Shown: in pieces, positions 7,128 to 16,014 of the stretch
Layout of the letters: every line of letters begins with the position of its first letter
How positions within the stretch are numbered: position 1 is the first letter of the stretch
Assembly (NCBI RefSeq): GCF_024198175.1
Contig: NZ_JAJVKV010000007.1
Coordinates: 372,001 to 436,000 of the forward strand
DNA from: Pyxidicoccus xibeiensis
GTDB lineage: Bacteria > Myxococcota > Myxococcia > Myxococcales > Myxococcaceae
Direction of reading: 5' to 3'
Length of the DNA stretch: 64,000 bases
The notes under the pieces: model-generated
The model's input: the letters and a program-made list of their open reading frames with translations, nothing else
Database searches by the model: none
Told to the model about the DNA's origin: nothing
Made by a program: the position numbers and the translations under genes

Positions 7128-9860
7128 ATGTCCCTGGCCTCCGAGCACTCGGTCCTGAACTTCCCCGGCGAGCTGCGAATGCTCGACATCGTGCGAGCCG
7201 GACTGGCACGAGCCGAGGAGGCGCGCTTCGCGATCTCCTTCACCCGCTCCAGCGGCCTGCAGCTCCTCGTGGACCCGCTCCGGGAAATGGCCAGGCGAGG
7301 GGGCCGCATCAAGCTTCTCACATCGACCTATCAGGAGCTGACGCAGCCCGAGGCGCTGGAAGCACTCCTGAAGTTGGAGGGTGTCGAGTGCCGGGTCCAG
7401 GAGGGCCGCACTCCTTTTCACGCCAAGTTCTGGTGGTTCAATGGGAACACGGTCGGTGAATGCTGGGCGGGCTCCTCCAACCTCACCAAGGGCGGTCTCG
7501 CCACCAATCTCGAGTGGAACATCCGCGCCTCGGGGCCCGAGAGCCTCGAGCAGACCCGGCGGCAGTTCGACACGCTCTGGACCCGGCCCGATGTCCGCCC
7601 CCTGAGCCAGGAGCTGATCCGGTGGTACCAGGGCCGGCGCCGCCGGGAGCGTGTACCCGCTCCCCCGCTGCTGGCAGCGGATGCGCCACGGCCACGGCCG
7701 GAGCCCAACCCGGCGCAGCGTGAAGCGTTGCGGAAGCTGGCCGAGCTGCGCGCGAGAGGTGAACGCCGCGCGGCGGTCATCGCCGCGACCGGGCTGGGAA
7801 AGACGTATCTCGCGGCCTTCGACGTGTCCGCGAGCGGTGCGCGGAACGTCCTGTATGTCTCGCATCGCCTCGAACACCTCACGCAGGCCCTCAGGGCCTT
7901 CCGTGACGTGCTGCACGACCACCAGCTCGGGTTGGCCGGTGGCGGGCACCTGGGGCTGGACGCGGACGGGGTCTTCGCGACGGTGCAGGGCCTTCGTGAC
8001 AACACCGCGCTGCTCGGGCGCAAGTGGGACTACGTCATCATCGACGAGTTCCATCACGCGGAGGCCCCGAGCTATCAGCCGCTGCGCCCCCTCCTCCAGG
8101 ACGCGTTCCTCCTGGGGATGACGGCCACGCCTGAACGTCAGGACGGGCACGACGTGCTCGAATGGTGCAACTGGAACATCGCCTACGAGATGCGCCTCCC
8201 CGAGGCCATCGAGCGCGGCTGGCTCCTGCCCTTCCATTACTTCGGCATCGCGGACGAGACCGTCGACTTCGCGCGGGTTCCCTGGAGGAACGGGAGGTTC
8301 TCCATCGAAGCCCTGGAGCGGGAGCTGTCCATCGACACGCGCGCCGAGCTGGTGCTGGAGCAGGCGCTCCTGCGCGGCTTCGACGGTCCGAAGCGCGCGA
8401 CGGTGGGCTTCTGCGCCAGCATCCGCCACGCCCGGTTCATGGCGGAGGCCTTCAAGCGGAGGAACCAGCACGCCGAGGTCGTCTCGGGAGAGCAGCCCGT
8501 CGAGGTGCGTGAGCACCTTTACCGCAGGCTGGCGGACGTGGACGACCCGCTGGAGTGGCTGTTCGCCGCGGACGTCTTGAACGAGGGCGTCGACATCCCG
8601 GCCATCAACTCGCTCCTCTTCCTGCGCCCCACGGACTCCGCCTCGCTGTTCCTCCAGCAACTGGGGCGCGGGCTGCGCCTGTATCCGGGAACGGAGGTGC
8701 TGACCGTCCTCGACTTCGTCGGCCATCATCGGAGCAGTTGGGCGTCCCTCAAGGCCCTTCACTTCCCCCAGGGCACGGGGGCCCGCGCCGACATCCAGGG
8801 CTTCACCCTGAAGCCTCCTCGCGACTGCGAGGTCATCCTGGAGCGGCGCACCCAGGAGTTGCTGGAGAAGAGCCGCAGGGAAGTCACGCGGCGTGAGCGC
8901 TGCACCGGAGCCTATCAATCACTCCGGGAGGCGCTCGGCCGGTCTCCGCTTCCCCTCGACCTCTGGCACCGCGACGAGCTGCCCGAGCTGAGTGACTTCC
9001 GCGAGGTCTTCGGCACCTGGCTCGACTGCCAGCAGGCACATCGAGACCTGCCGCCCTGGGCGGTGGGACTCCCCGAGCACCATGCGGTCCGGAGGTTCCT
9101 GAGGGCCCTGGAAGTAGACTGGCAGGCCCCCCGGGTTGGCCCCTATGCCCTGCTCTGGGGACTCATCACCCGGCCCGAGCAGCCGGAGGCCGGCTACGAG
9201 GAGTTCTTCCGAAAGTACCCCCAGTGGCAGGTCGAGCACGTACCGATCGAAGCCTCACGAGCATGGAAGACCCTGGCCACGAAGCTTCCGGCAGATCTGC
9301 TCTCCGGGGGCCGCCTGAGCCCCATCCTCTTCGAGGGCATCGGACCCGAGCTGCTTTCCCAGGTGGAGGGACGCCTGCTGTACACAGTGAACAAGGACCA
9401 CCTGGAGCGCCACGGCGGCGTCCTGCGGAGTCCCTCGGACCTGGCACATCACGTCCCCTACACACGCCCTGAAATCGTCCGCCACTTCGGGAAGCAGTAC
9501 GACCCCATCCGCCACAACACCGGCATCCTGTGGTTCGACCAGCACGGCGTCATCATCACCAAGCTCGACACGAGCGGCGCGAAGGAGACGCACCGTTACC
9601 AGAACCACTTCCTCTCGGAGCAGCGCTTCTCGTGGACCAGCCAGAACAAGATGACTCGCGCGAACAACGCGGGCCGGGAGGTGCTGGAGCACGCGCGGAA
9701 CGGAGTGTCACTCCACCTGTTCGTCCAGCGGCGCTCACACACCCCCGCCTTCTACATGGGCGAGGTACGAGCCACGGAGGCACGAGGTGATGCCCCCATG
9801 ACCGTCATCTTCGAGCTGGACCGGCCTGTCCCACATTTCCTACGCCGAGACATTACCTGA
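7128..9860 (+). CDS. PLD-nuclease/SF2 helicase/DUF3427 protein
   Basis: A 910-residue multidomain protein. Residues about 1-150 resemble a phospholipase-D-type nuclease with a single HxK motif (H98, K100 in FHAKFWW) followed by GSSNLTKGG. A superfamily II helicase follows: Walker A ATGLGKT at 220-226, DEFH at 306-309, motif III TATPER, and a C-terminal RecA-like domain with DVLNEGVDIPA and QQLGRGLRLY. The end (SWTSQNKMTRANNAGREVLE onwards) matches the DUF3427 pattern of such helicases. The single HxK lacks the usual Asp (N105), so activity would need dimerisation and is uncertain. The ATG at 7128 was chosen; an upstream TTG adds 15 residues. The architecture recurs in genome-defence settings. 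No modification enzyme is adjacent, so a stand-alone defence or repair role is inference. Confidence 0.82.
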   Translation: MSLASEHSVLNFPGELRMLDIVRAGLARAEEARFAISFTRSSGLQLLVDPLREMARRGGRIKLLTSTYQELTQPEALEALLKLEGVECRVQEGRTPFHAKFWWFNGNTVGECWAGSSNLTKGGLATNLEWNIRASGPESLEQTRRQFDTLWTRPDVRPLSQELIRWYQGRRRRERVPAPPLLAADAPRPRPEPNPAQREALRKLAELRARGERRAAVIAATGLGKTYLAAFDVSASGARNVLYVSHRLEHLTQALRAFRDVLHDHQLGLAGGGHLGLDADGVFATVQGLRDNTALLGRKWDYVIIDEFHHAEAPSYQPLRPLLQDAFLLGMTATPERQDGHDVLEWCNWNIAYEMRLPEAIERGWLLPFHYFGIADETVDFARVPWRNGRFSIEALERELSIDTRAELVLEQALLRGFDGPKRATVGFCASIRHARFMAEAFKRRNQHAEVVSGEQPVEVREHLYRRLADVDDPLEWLFAADVLNEGVDIPAINSLLFLRPTDSASLFLQQLGRGLRLYPGTEVLTVLDFVGHHRSSWASLKALHFPQGTGARADIQGFTLKPPRDCEVILERRTQELLEKSRREVTRRERCTGAYQSLREALGRSPLPLDLWHRDELPELSDFREVFGTWLDCQQAHRDLPPWAVGLPEHHAVRRFLRALEVDWQAPRVGPYALLWGLITRPEQPEAGYEEFFRKYPQWQVEHVPIEASRAWKTLATKLPADLLSGGRLSPILFEGIGPELLSQVEGRLLYTVNKDHLERHGGVLRSPSDLAHHVPYTRPEIVRHFGKQYDPIRHNTGILWFDQHGVIITKLDTSGAKETHRYQNHFLSEQRFSWTSQNKMTRANNAGREVLEHARNGVSLHLFVQRRSHTPAFYMGEVRATEARGDAPMTVIFELDRPVPHFLRRDIT

Positions 9861-9876
9861 TAGGTTCTCCGGCGAT

Positions 9877-10833
9877 ATGACTACGTTCCAGGGAACCTGG
9901 GCAAGAGTGGCCACCACGCTCGGACTCCTGATGCTGGCCATGCCTTCGGGCGCCCAGTCTCCGGAGTGGCAATCCTTCGCCGACCTGCCGAGGCCCCGGA
10001 ACCTCTTCGTGTCGAAGGACCCCAAATCTGCCGTGCCGCAGATAAGCGTCGCGGGAGGTGTGGCCACCACGCTGCGCTTCGAGAAGCCGTGCGACCCGAG
10101 CCGGACCCGGCTCCTGGGCTGGGAAGGCCGCTTCGAGCCACTGCTTGTCGGTGGCAGGTCGGTGCTCATCGTCCCACTCCGGACCCTGGCGGCCGGAGAG
10201 CGCTTCCTGCTGCACGTCACCCTCATGGACGGAACTTCAATTCCCTTCACCGTGACGTCCAACAGGTACCTGACCGACGGACAGGTGAACGTCTACCCGG
10301 ACGCAGAGTCCCCCGAGGCCGTGCGCAAGGCGCTGGCGGAGAAGCAGAAGGAGAATGAAGAACTCCTCGCCGAGAACCAGCGCCAGCGCGAAGAGGAGAC
10401 TTCCGCCAACCATGCCCTGGCCGCACTCCTCGCCACCGGCCAGCTCAAGCTGACTCCGTTCAAGAAGCAGGAGGTATGGAGACTGTATGAGGACGGCGTC
10501 GAACTCGAAGTCGCCGTCATGCTGACCCGTGAAGCAGTGCCGAGAAGAAAGGCGGCGGTCGTCTTCAAGGTAACCAACAAGGCGCCTGCGGGACCATGGG
10601 AGTTGCAGGAGGCTCGGCTCATGAACGCGGAGACCTTCAAGCAGCTCCCCGTCGCATTGCGGATGGCCCCGGCGGCCATCGTCCCTGGAGCCACGGGTCA
10701 CGTGGCGCTCGTCACTGACCTGGCGTCGTTCGGCCCGACCACGGCCGACACCAAGCTCATCCTGGAACTCTTCCGGAGTGGCGGGCTTCGGCAGGCCTAC
10801 GTCGAATTGAAGCCCCATGATTGGCGACGCTGA
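9877..10833 (+). CDS. DUF2381-family secreted protein
   Basis: A 318-residue protein with an N-terminal signal peptide (about 1-26, ending MPSGAQS). The body matches the myxobacterial paralogous family DUF2381 (TIGR02268): a first beta-rich domain with PRNLFVSKDP and GWEGRFEPLLVGGRSVLIVP, a charged coiled-coil around 145-185 (KALAEKQKENEELLAENQRQ), and a second beta domain around VAVMLTREAVPRRKAAVVFK. Members are lineage-specific, of unknown function, and often sit near Ser/Thr kinase genes. The gene starts 17 bases after the helicase stop. It is probably periplasmic. No catalytic residues are evident. Confidence 0.75.
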   Translation: MTTFQGTWARVATTLGLLMLAMPSGAQSPEWQSFADLPRPRNLFVSKDPKSAVPQISVAGGVATTLRFEKPCDPSRTRLLGWEGRFEPLLVGGRSVLIVPLRTLAAGERFLLHVTLMDGTSIPFTVTSNRYLTDGQVNVYPDAESPEAVRKALAEKQKENEELLAENQRQREEETSANHALAALLATGQLKLTPFKKQEVWRLYEDGVELEVAVMLTREAVPRRKAAVVFKVTNKAPAGPWELQEARLMNAETFKQLPVALRMAPAAIVPGATGHVALVTDLASFGPTTADTKLILELFRSGGLRQAYVELKPHDWRR

Positions 10834-10889
10834 CCGTGCGCCGCACGCAGCTTGGCGAACGCGTTCATTGAGAAGTAAGTGCCCACACC

Positions 10890-11384
10890 ATGTGCTCGAC
10901 GAAAGTCATGCTCTTCTCAGCCCTCGTCATCGCCGCGTCCACCGGACTCGGGTGCACCACGGGTTCCGGACCATCACTGCGTGCAGATGGGAGCCCAGGG
11001 CCTCAGGAGTGCCCCAGCAAGGCCCTGGAGACGATGAGAATCCTGCGGCTCCGGCCCGGAGATAGCTCCTCCGTGGAAATTGACGCCAACCAGAGCAGGC
11101 AGACCCCTCTGACGGTCTATGAGGGGCCCGTTGAGAGCTACCTGACCGAGGATCTCGGCTATCTCCCTCCCGTGACCCGCCTCTACGGACGGATCTGGAC
11201 CGGAGGCCCGAACGTGGTGATTCGGTACTATGAGGCGCGCCCGCCCGACGGGGAGACCATTCCCATCTGCGCCGTGGCACGCCTGACCTATGGCGGCCTC
11301 AGAAAGAGACCGGGCTCCGCTCCGGGCACGGCCGTGCTCGAGTTCTCCGGTACTGCCATCTTCATCGTGGATGCCTTCCGCTGA
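10890..11384 (+). CDS. Small exported protein, unknown function
   Basis: A 164-residue protein with a hydrophobic N-terminus (MLFSALVIAASTGLGCTT). A cysteine at position 22 suggests a lipoprotein, although GLGC is a poor lipobox. The mature part is predicted to be mostly beta-strand, with two further cysteines. I recognise no family. It follows the DUF2381 gene by 56 bases on the same strand; such small partners commonly accompany these paralog families in myxobacteria, so the two may form an operon. An internal ATG at 10914 is an alternative start. Confidence 0.55.
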   Translation: MCSTKVMLFSALVIAASTGLGCTTGSGPSLRADGSPGPQECPSKALETMRILRLRPGDSSSVEIDANQSRQTPLTVYEGPVESYLTEDLGYLPPVTRLYGRIWTGGPNVVIRYYEARPPDGETIPICAVARLTYGGLRKRPGSAPGTAVLEFSGTAIFIVDAFR

Positions 11385-11446
11385 GCCCAGCTCCCGGGGC
11401 GGTCCGCAGAATTCTTCGCGGGGCATGTTGAATCCGCCGTCCCTCG

Positions 11447-12364
11447 ATGCCCTTCCTCTTTATCGCGACAATCGCCCTGCTCTTGTCAGGCTGCTCGGCC
11501 CAAACCATCAAGAGAGCCGACACCCTCATGAAGGAAGGTCCCTTGCCCCAGCAGCCCCCGAAGTCTGGTCACGCGCCGGTGAACGGCCTCAACCTCTATT
11601 ACGAAGTTCACGGCACCGGAGGAGGCACGCCCCTCATCATCCTGCATGGCGGCTTCCGCATGGCGGCGCTCCTGGGCGAGGTGCCGAAGCAGCTCGCGGA
11701 GGGCCGGCAGGTCATCGCCGTCGACCTCCAGGGCCACGGCAGGACGGCGGACGTCGACCGACCGCTGCGCTACGAGTCCATGGCGGACGACATCGCCGCG
11801 CTCATCACCCACCTGGGCTTCCAGCAGGCCGACGTCATGGGCTACTCGCTCGGTGGAGGCGTCGCGCTCCGGACGGCGATTCAACACCCCCAGCGCGTCC
11901 GGAAGCTCGTCATCGTCTCGGCGGCCTACAGCCACGACTCCTGGTACCCGGAGGTTCGTGACACCTTCGCGCAGCTCAACCACTCCCTGCTGGAGTTCAT
12001 GCGCGAGTCGCCCGAGTACCAGACGTATGCGGCCCTCGCGCCGCGTCCGGACGACTTCCCTAAGCTGCTCGACAAGATGGGCGAGCTGCTGTCGCGCAGC
12101 TACGACTGGTCGGACGAGGTCCCCCGCATCTCCGCCCCGACGCTGCTCATCTACGGGGACCATGACGGCATCTCGACAGCGAAGATGGTGCGCTTCTTCG
12201 AGCTCCTCGGCGGCGGCCAGAAGGACCCGGGCTGGGATGGCAAGGGCATGTCGAACGCCCGCCTCGCCATCCTCCCCGGGCGCACCCACTACAACATCTT
12301 CGACTCGCCCGAGGTCGTCGCGAAGGCCAGCGCCTTCCTCGCCACGCCCATGGCGGAGCAGTAG
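11447..12364 (+). CDS. Alpha/beta-hydrolase lipoprotein
   Basis: A 305-residue alpha/beta hydrolase. The N-terminus MPFLFIATIALLLSGC is a lipoprotein signal with lipobox LSGC (Cys16). The fold is marked by the oxyanion-hole HGGF motif (67-70), the nucleophile elbow GYSLGG with Ser134, an acidic residue in YGDHDGIS (about 239), and the catalytic His in GRTHYNIF near 279. The triad is therefore complete. It resembles the peroxidase/esterase-like branch of the family. Substrate is not inferable. Being lipidated, it should act in the periplasm or at the outer membrane. Confidence 0.82.
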   Translation: MPFLFIATIALLLSGCSAQTIKRADTLMKEGPLPQQPPKSGHAPVNGLNLYYEVHGTGGGTPLIILHGGFRMAALLGEVPKQLAEGRQVIAVDLQGHGRTADVDRPLRYESMADDIAALITHLGFQQADVMGYSLGGGVALRTAIQHPQRVRKLVIVSAAYSHDSWYPEVRDTFAQLNHSLLEFMRESPEYQTYAALAPRPDDFPKLLDKMGELLSRSYDWSDEVPRISAPTLLIYGDHDGISTAKMVRFFELLGGGQKDPGWDGKGMSNARLAILPGRTHYNIFDSPEVVAKASAFLATPMAEQ

Positions 12365-12400
12365 GAGCCCCGCCCCAAAGCAAGGCTCCGTCGGCTCGGG

Positions 12401-12961
12401 TCACCGCTTCGTGGCCCGGGCCCACTCCCTGCCGAGCAGCGCGTACAGGAACTCATCGCCCCAGGCGCCCTTGAACCAGGCGTTCTCGAGGTAGTGCCCC
12501 TCGCGCCGCATGCCCACGCGCTCCAGCACGGTGGCCGCCGCGGTGTTCTTCGCGTCCGTCACCCCGATGACCCGGTGCATCTGGAGCGTGTCGAACGTGT
12601 ACCCCAGCAGGGCGCGCACCGCCTCCGTGCCCAGGCCCTTCCCCTGGTGCTGGCGCGACAGCGTGAAGCCAATCTCGCCCGTCCTCACGTCGTCATCCGT
12701 CCGCAGCGCGCAGTCGCCCACCAGCGCGTCCGTGTCCTTCAGCGCGATGGCGAACTGGAACCACCCAGGCTCTCCAGGCTGGCGCCCGTGCATCGACTCG
12801 ATGAGCGCGCTCCCACGCTTCGCGTCGTAGTCGCTCCAGCTCTGATAGCGCGCCACCTCGGGGTCGTTCCGGTAGGCCACCAGCGCCTCCAGGTCGTCCG
12901 CTCGCAGCCGCCTCAGCACCAACCTCGAAGCCACCACCCTGTCGAACTCCGGCACCGCCAT
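12401..12961 (-). CDS. GNAT-family N-acetyltransferase (RimJ/RimL-like)
   Basis: A 186-residue protein with the RimJ/RimL-type GNAT pattern: TxRLVLRRLR at the N-terminus, the acetyl-CoA loop HQGKGLGTEAVRALLGY, and the typical ending VIGVTDAKNTAAATVLERVGM, then FKGAWGDEFLYALL. It would transfer acetyl from acetyl-CoA to an N-terminal amine or small amine; the acceptor is unknown. I chose the second ATG of ATGACCATG because GGAGG lies six bases before it. It is convergent with the upstream hydrolase. Confidence 0.82.
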   Translation of the reverse strand: MAVPEFDRVVASRLVLRRLRADDLEALVAYRNDPEVARYQSWSDYDAKRGSALIESMHGRQPGEPGWFQFAIALKDTDALVGDCALRTDDDVRTGEIGFTLSRQHQGKGLGTEAVRALLGYTFDTLQMHRVIGVTDAKNTAAATVLERVGMRREGHYLENAWFKGAWGDEFLYALLGREWARATKR

Positions 12962-13052
12962 GGTCATCCTCCACTGGACCCAGGCATATCCCGGAGTCGC
13001 CGCAGGCGGGACGGCCTGGCCTCCCCGTCCCTGACATCTGCACACCCCTTCG

Positions 13053-14027
13053 TCAGGGCCTGGCAGTGCCACGCTCGGCCAGGAAGTCGAGCAGGGCCTG
13101 GCGGAGCTGGCTGACTCCCGGCTCCTCCACCGGGAAGTGTCCGGCGTTCTCCAGCAGCACCAGTCGCTTCGGGACGCTCAGGCGCTCGAAGAAGGGGCGT
13201 GACACGGAGACGTGCGTCCACCGGTCGTCGGCCGGGTGCGCCAGCAGGACGGGACACACGTCGAACGACTCGGGCGGCACGAGCGGCCCGGACTCGAGGA
13301 ACGTGCGCAGGAAGCGCCCCGGCATCCATGTGCCTCCCGCGAGCGGGTCCGCGGCGATGGCACGCGACAGCTCCACCGAGTTGGAGATGGCGAGCATGTT
13401 GCCCGCCAGCCGCATGGGCACCGGCAGCGGGTCCGTGAGGAACGGCAGCGCCGTCAGCATGGGCCCCGAGAGCCCCGCCATCCACGGCCAGCGCACCATG
13501 CGGCGGCGCACCTCCGGGTCCTTCGGCGCCAGGAAACACGTCGCCACCAGCCCCGAGGGGATGCGGGTCCGCGCCGTCACGTCATAGGCCAGCATGCCTC
13601 CCATGCTCGCGCCGAAGACGACGAGCGGACGCCGCGTGCGCCCGGCCTCCACCTCCAGCACCCGGGCCAGGGTGTCGCGCCAGTCGTCGTAGACCAGCGC
13701 GCGCTTGTCGCGCACCTGCGTCAGCCCATAGCCGGGCAGGTCCGGCGCGAGGACCTCGTACCCCTGCGCGGCGAGCATGGCCCCGAAGGGGGCGAGCAGG
13801 CGTCCGTTGCCGCCGCCTCCATGGACGAGCACGAGCGTCGCGGGCGCTTCCGGCCGGCGCCAGGCGTCCAGGTGGACGCGGAACGGCCCCACCTCCAGCC
13901 ACTCCTCGTCGGGCATCGGCGCCCCCGCCCCGCCCAGCCGCAGCTCCGGAGGCAGCAGCGCCTGGATGTGGCGCCAGCCTGGCTCATGGGTGGCATACGT
14001 CGGCGGTGATTCCGGGGGGCGGGACAT
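13053..14027 (-). CDS. Alpha/beta hydrolase
   Basis: A 324-residue cytoplasmic alpha/beta hydrolase with the oxyanion-hole motif HGGGGNG (69-75), nucleophile elbow GASMGG (Ser141), LAHPADDRWT supplying the acid, and NAGHFPVEEP supplying the histidine. A helical cap domain (about 165-250) lies between strands. Length and cap resemble lysophospholipase/esterase relatives. No signal peptide. The ATG at 14027 follows GGAAG; the frame stays open far upstream but would overlap the divergent FHA gene. The intergenic region with the FHA gene is only 70 bases and must hold both promoters. Confidence 0.8.
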   Translation of the reverse strand: MSRPPESPPTYATHEPGWRHIQALLPPELRLGGAGAPMPDEEWLEVGPFRVHLDAWRRPEAPATLVLVHGGGGNGRLLAPFGAMLAAQGYEVLAPDLPGYGLTQVRDKRALVYDDWRDTLARVLEVEAGRTRRPLVVFGASMGGMLAYDVTARTRIPSGLVATCFLAPKDPEVRRRMVRWPWMAGLSGPMLTALPFLTDPLPVPMRLAGNMLAISNSVELSRAIAADPLAGGTWMPGRFLRTFLESGPLVPPESFDVCPVLLAHPADDRWTHVSVSRPFFERLSVPKRLVLLENAGHFPVEEPGVSQLRQALLDFLAERGTARP

Positions 14028-14097
14028 GATGACTTCCTTACGGCTCCCGCGCCGCGAACGGCAAGGCCCCCGGGGTCCGGGGTAACCTCGCTCCACC

Positions 14098-14631
14098 ATG
14101 CCGTCCGTGAAGCAACTTCGCCCGTTCGCCCTGGCAACGCTGGAGGCCTTTCTGGACGCCTCCGGTCCCGTGGTCCTCGTCCAGCAGCCCCCCGAGCCCG
14201 TCTTCCAGCAGGTCGCCATGCGGCTGGGAGAGGCGCGCACGGTGGGCATGGCCCACCGCACCCGGCTGGTGGACCGGCTCTTCGTCATGCTGCGCGGCTT
14301 CGACGCGCTCGAGGTGCACTTCCTGCGGCCGGAGGTGGACGGACAGGAGCTCACCGTGGGGCGCATCGAGGGCTGTACCCTGGTGGTGCCGGACCCGTCC
14401 GTGTCCAAGCACCACGCCACGCTGCGCTGGCGCGCCGAGGCCCATGACTGCTCCGTGCGGGACATGGGCTCCCTGAACGGCACCTGGGTCAACGCCCAGG
14501 CGCTGCCCCCCGAGCAGGAGCGGATGCTCAACGACGGCGACGCCCTGTCCTTCGGCGACGCCCAGTTCCTCTACCTGCGCACGGAGACGCTGCACGCACA
14601 CCTGCGCATGGCCAGCCCCAGCCGGATGTGA
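14098..14631 (+). CDS. FHA-domain protein
   Basis: A 177-residue protein. Residues about 72-160 form a forkhead-associated domain that reads phosphothreonine. Diagnostic residues are GRIEGC (G88, R89), SVSKHH (S103, H105/H106) and SLNGTWVN (N127-G128-T129). The first 70 residues are a helical segment typical of myxobacterial FHA proteins and unassigned. No catalytic or membrane region. It probably acts downstream of Ser/Thr kinases, of which there are three in this window, but no partner can be named. Confidence 0.85.
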   Translation: MPSVKQLRPFALATLEAFLDASGPVVLVQQPPEPVFQQVAMRLGEARTVGMAHRTRLVDRLFVMLRGFDALEVHFLRPEVDGQELTVGRIEGCTLVVPDPSVSKHHATLRWRAEAHDCSVRDMGSLNGTWVNAQALPPEQERMLNDGDALSFGDAQFLYLRTETLHAHLRMASPSRM

Positions 14632-14832
14632 GCCTCCCGGGAATGGCGGCCTCCCTCCACGCGTAGGGAGGCCGGGTCCACCACGAGTGCGGCCGGGCGA
14701 GCGCCCGGTCCGCCGACTGGCCTTTCCTTCCGACGCCCGATGCTCCCATCTCGACCGCTCAACCCCTTCGTGCGGCGCGGCAGGCCATCCACGGCTATGA
14801 CTGCTCCCCTCATGCGCAAGGGAGAGCCGTAG

Positions 14833-16014
14833 ATGGGCAGGCTGCTGATACTCCTGGTGGTCAATGTAGGTGCCTGGGCCGTGCTGCGGTCGCTCTGGCC
14901 CGGCCTGCTCCGGGGGTGGCGCCGGGGGGTGTTCTCAATCGCCGCGGCCCTGTCGCTCGCCGTGTGGCTCTTCCCCGTGCTGGCCGGACGCCATGCCACG
15001 CTGCCCGTGGGCGATGCGGCCCTGCGCGTCTTCTCCGTGGGCTGGTCCGTCGCCGTCCTCATGGTGGTGCTCATCGGCACGCCCGTCGTGCTGCTGCGCA
15101 AGTGGGTGGAGCGCAAGCCGCGGACTCCCGCGCCGGCGCCCGAGGGTGCGGTGAACCTGAGCCGCCGGAGCCTGCTGACCAACGTGGGCCGCGCGGTGCC
15201 GGTGCTGGCGGCGGGGACGAGCTCGGCGGGGCTGGCGAGCGGCGTGTCCGGCTTCACGGTGCGGCAGGTGGAGGTGCGCCTGCCCCACCTGCCTCCAGCG
15301 ATGGACGGCTTCCGCATCGGCCAGATTACCGACGTGCACGTGGGCACCTTCATCGACACGCGCTACCTGCACGACGCGGTGCGGGCGATGAACGAGGCGC
15401 AGGTGGACCTCCAGGTGATGACGGGCGACCTCATCGACGACCTGGACCAGCTCGACGGCACCATGGCCGCGCTGTCCGAGTGCAAGGCGAAGCACGGCAT
15501 GCTCGCCGTCCTGGGCAACCACGAGCACTGGCGCGGGCTGGACGAAATCCTCCAGGCCTATGCCGGCGTGGAGGCGCGCGGCGGCCCGGTGCGGCTGCTG
15601 GTGGACTCGGCCCACACCTTCGAGCATGGCGGCCAGCGCGTGCGGGTGGTGGGCGTGGACTACCCCATGTCCGGCCGCAGCCACCGCGTGAAGGCCGAGC
15701 GCATGCAGCAGTCCGCGGAGGTGTCCTTCCGCGGCGCCTCGCCGGACGAGGTGCTGCTGTGCCTCACGCACCACCCGGACTTCTTCCCGCACGCGGCGGA
15801 GCGCGGCGCGCGGCTGACGCTGGCGGGGCACACCCACGGCGGGCAGGTGGCCTTCCTGGGCGTGCCGGCCTTCTGGTTCGCCTTCAAGTACATGCTGGGC
15901 CGCTACCGCCAGGGAGACCACCAGCTCTACGTGTCCGGCGGCACGGGGCACTGGCTGCCCTTCCGCCTGGGCGTGCCCACCGAGGTGACGGTGCTCACCC
16001 TGCGCGCGGCGTAG
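14833..16014 (+). CDS. Membrane-anchored metallophosphoesterase (YkuE/YaeI-like)
   Basis: A 393-residue protein with two or three N-terminal membrane helices (about 3-20, 33-52, 70-90), then a calcineurin-like phosphoesterase domain. Dimetal ligands are visible: D167 and H169 in TDVH, D199 in GDLID, N229-H230 in GNHEHW, HH in LTHHPDFFPH, and GHTHGGQ near 325. Relatives are implicated in lipid or lipid-A-like phosphate hydrolysis (LpxG/YkuE). The linker contains SRRSLLTN, which looks like a buried twin-arginine remnant. The last 20 bases overlap the convergent aldolase gene. Confidence 0.85.
   Translation: MGRLLILLVVNVGAWAVLRSLWPGLLRGWRRGVFSIAAALSLAVWLFPVLAGRHATLPVGDAALRVFSVGWSVAVLMVVLIGTPVVLLRKWVERKPRTPAPAPEGAVNLSRRSLLTNVGRAVPVLAAGTSSAGLASGVSGFTVRQVEVRLPHLPPAMDGFRIGQITDVHVGTFIDTRYLHDAVRAMNEAQVDLQVMTGDLIDDLDQLDGTMAALSECKAKHGMLAVLGNHEHWRGLDEILQAYAGVEARGGPVRLLVDSAHTFEHGGQRVRVVGVDYPMSGRSHRVKAERMQQSAEVSFRGASPDEVLLCLTHHPDFFPHAAERGARLTLAGHTHGGQVAFLGVPAFWFAFKYMLGRYRQGDHQLYVSGGTGHWLPFRLGVPTEVTVLTLRAA

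Noticed and set aside
12365..12400. Short GGAGCC/GGCTCC hairpin between convergent genes
   Set aside because: Six-base arms with a 14-base loop and no T-run are too common at this GC content to call a terminator.
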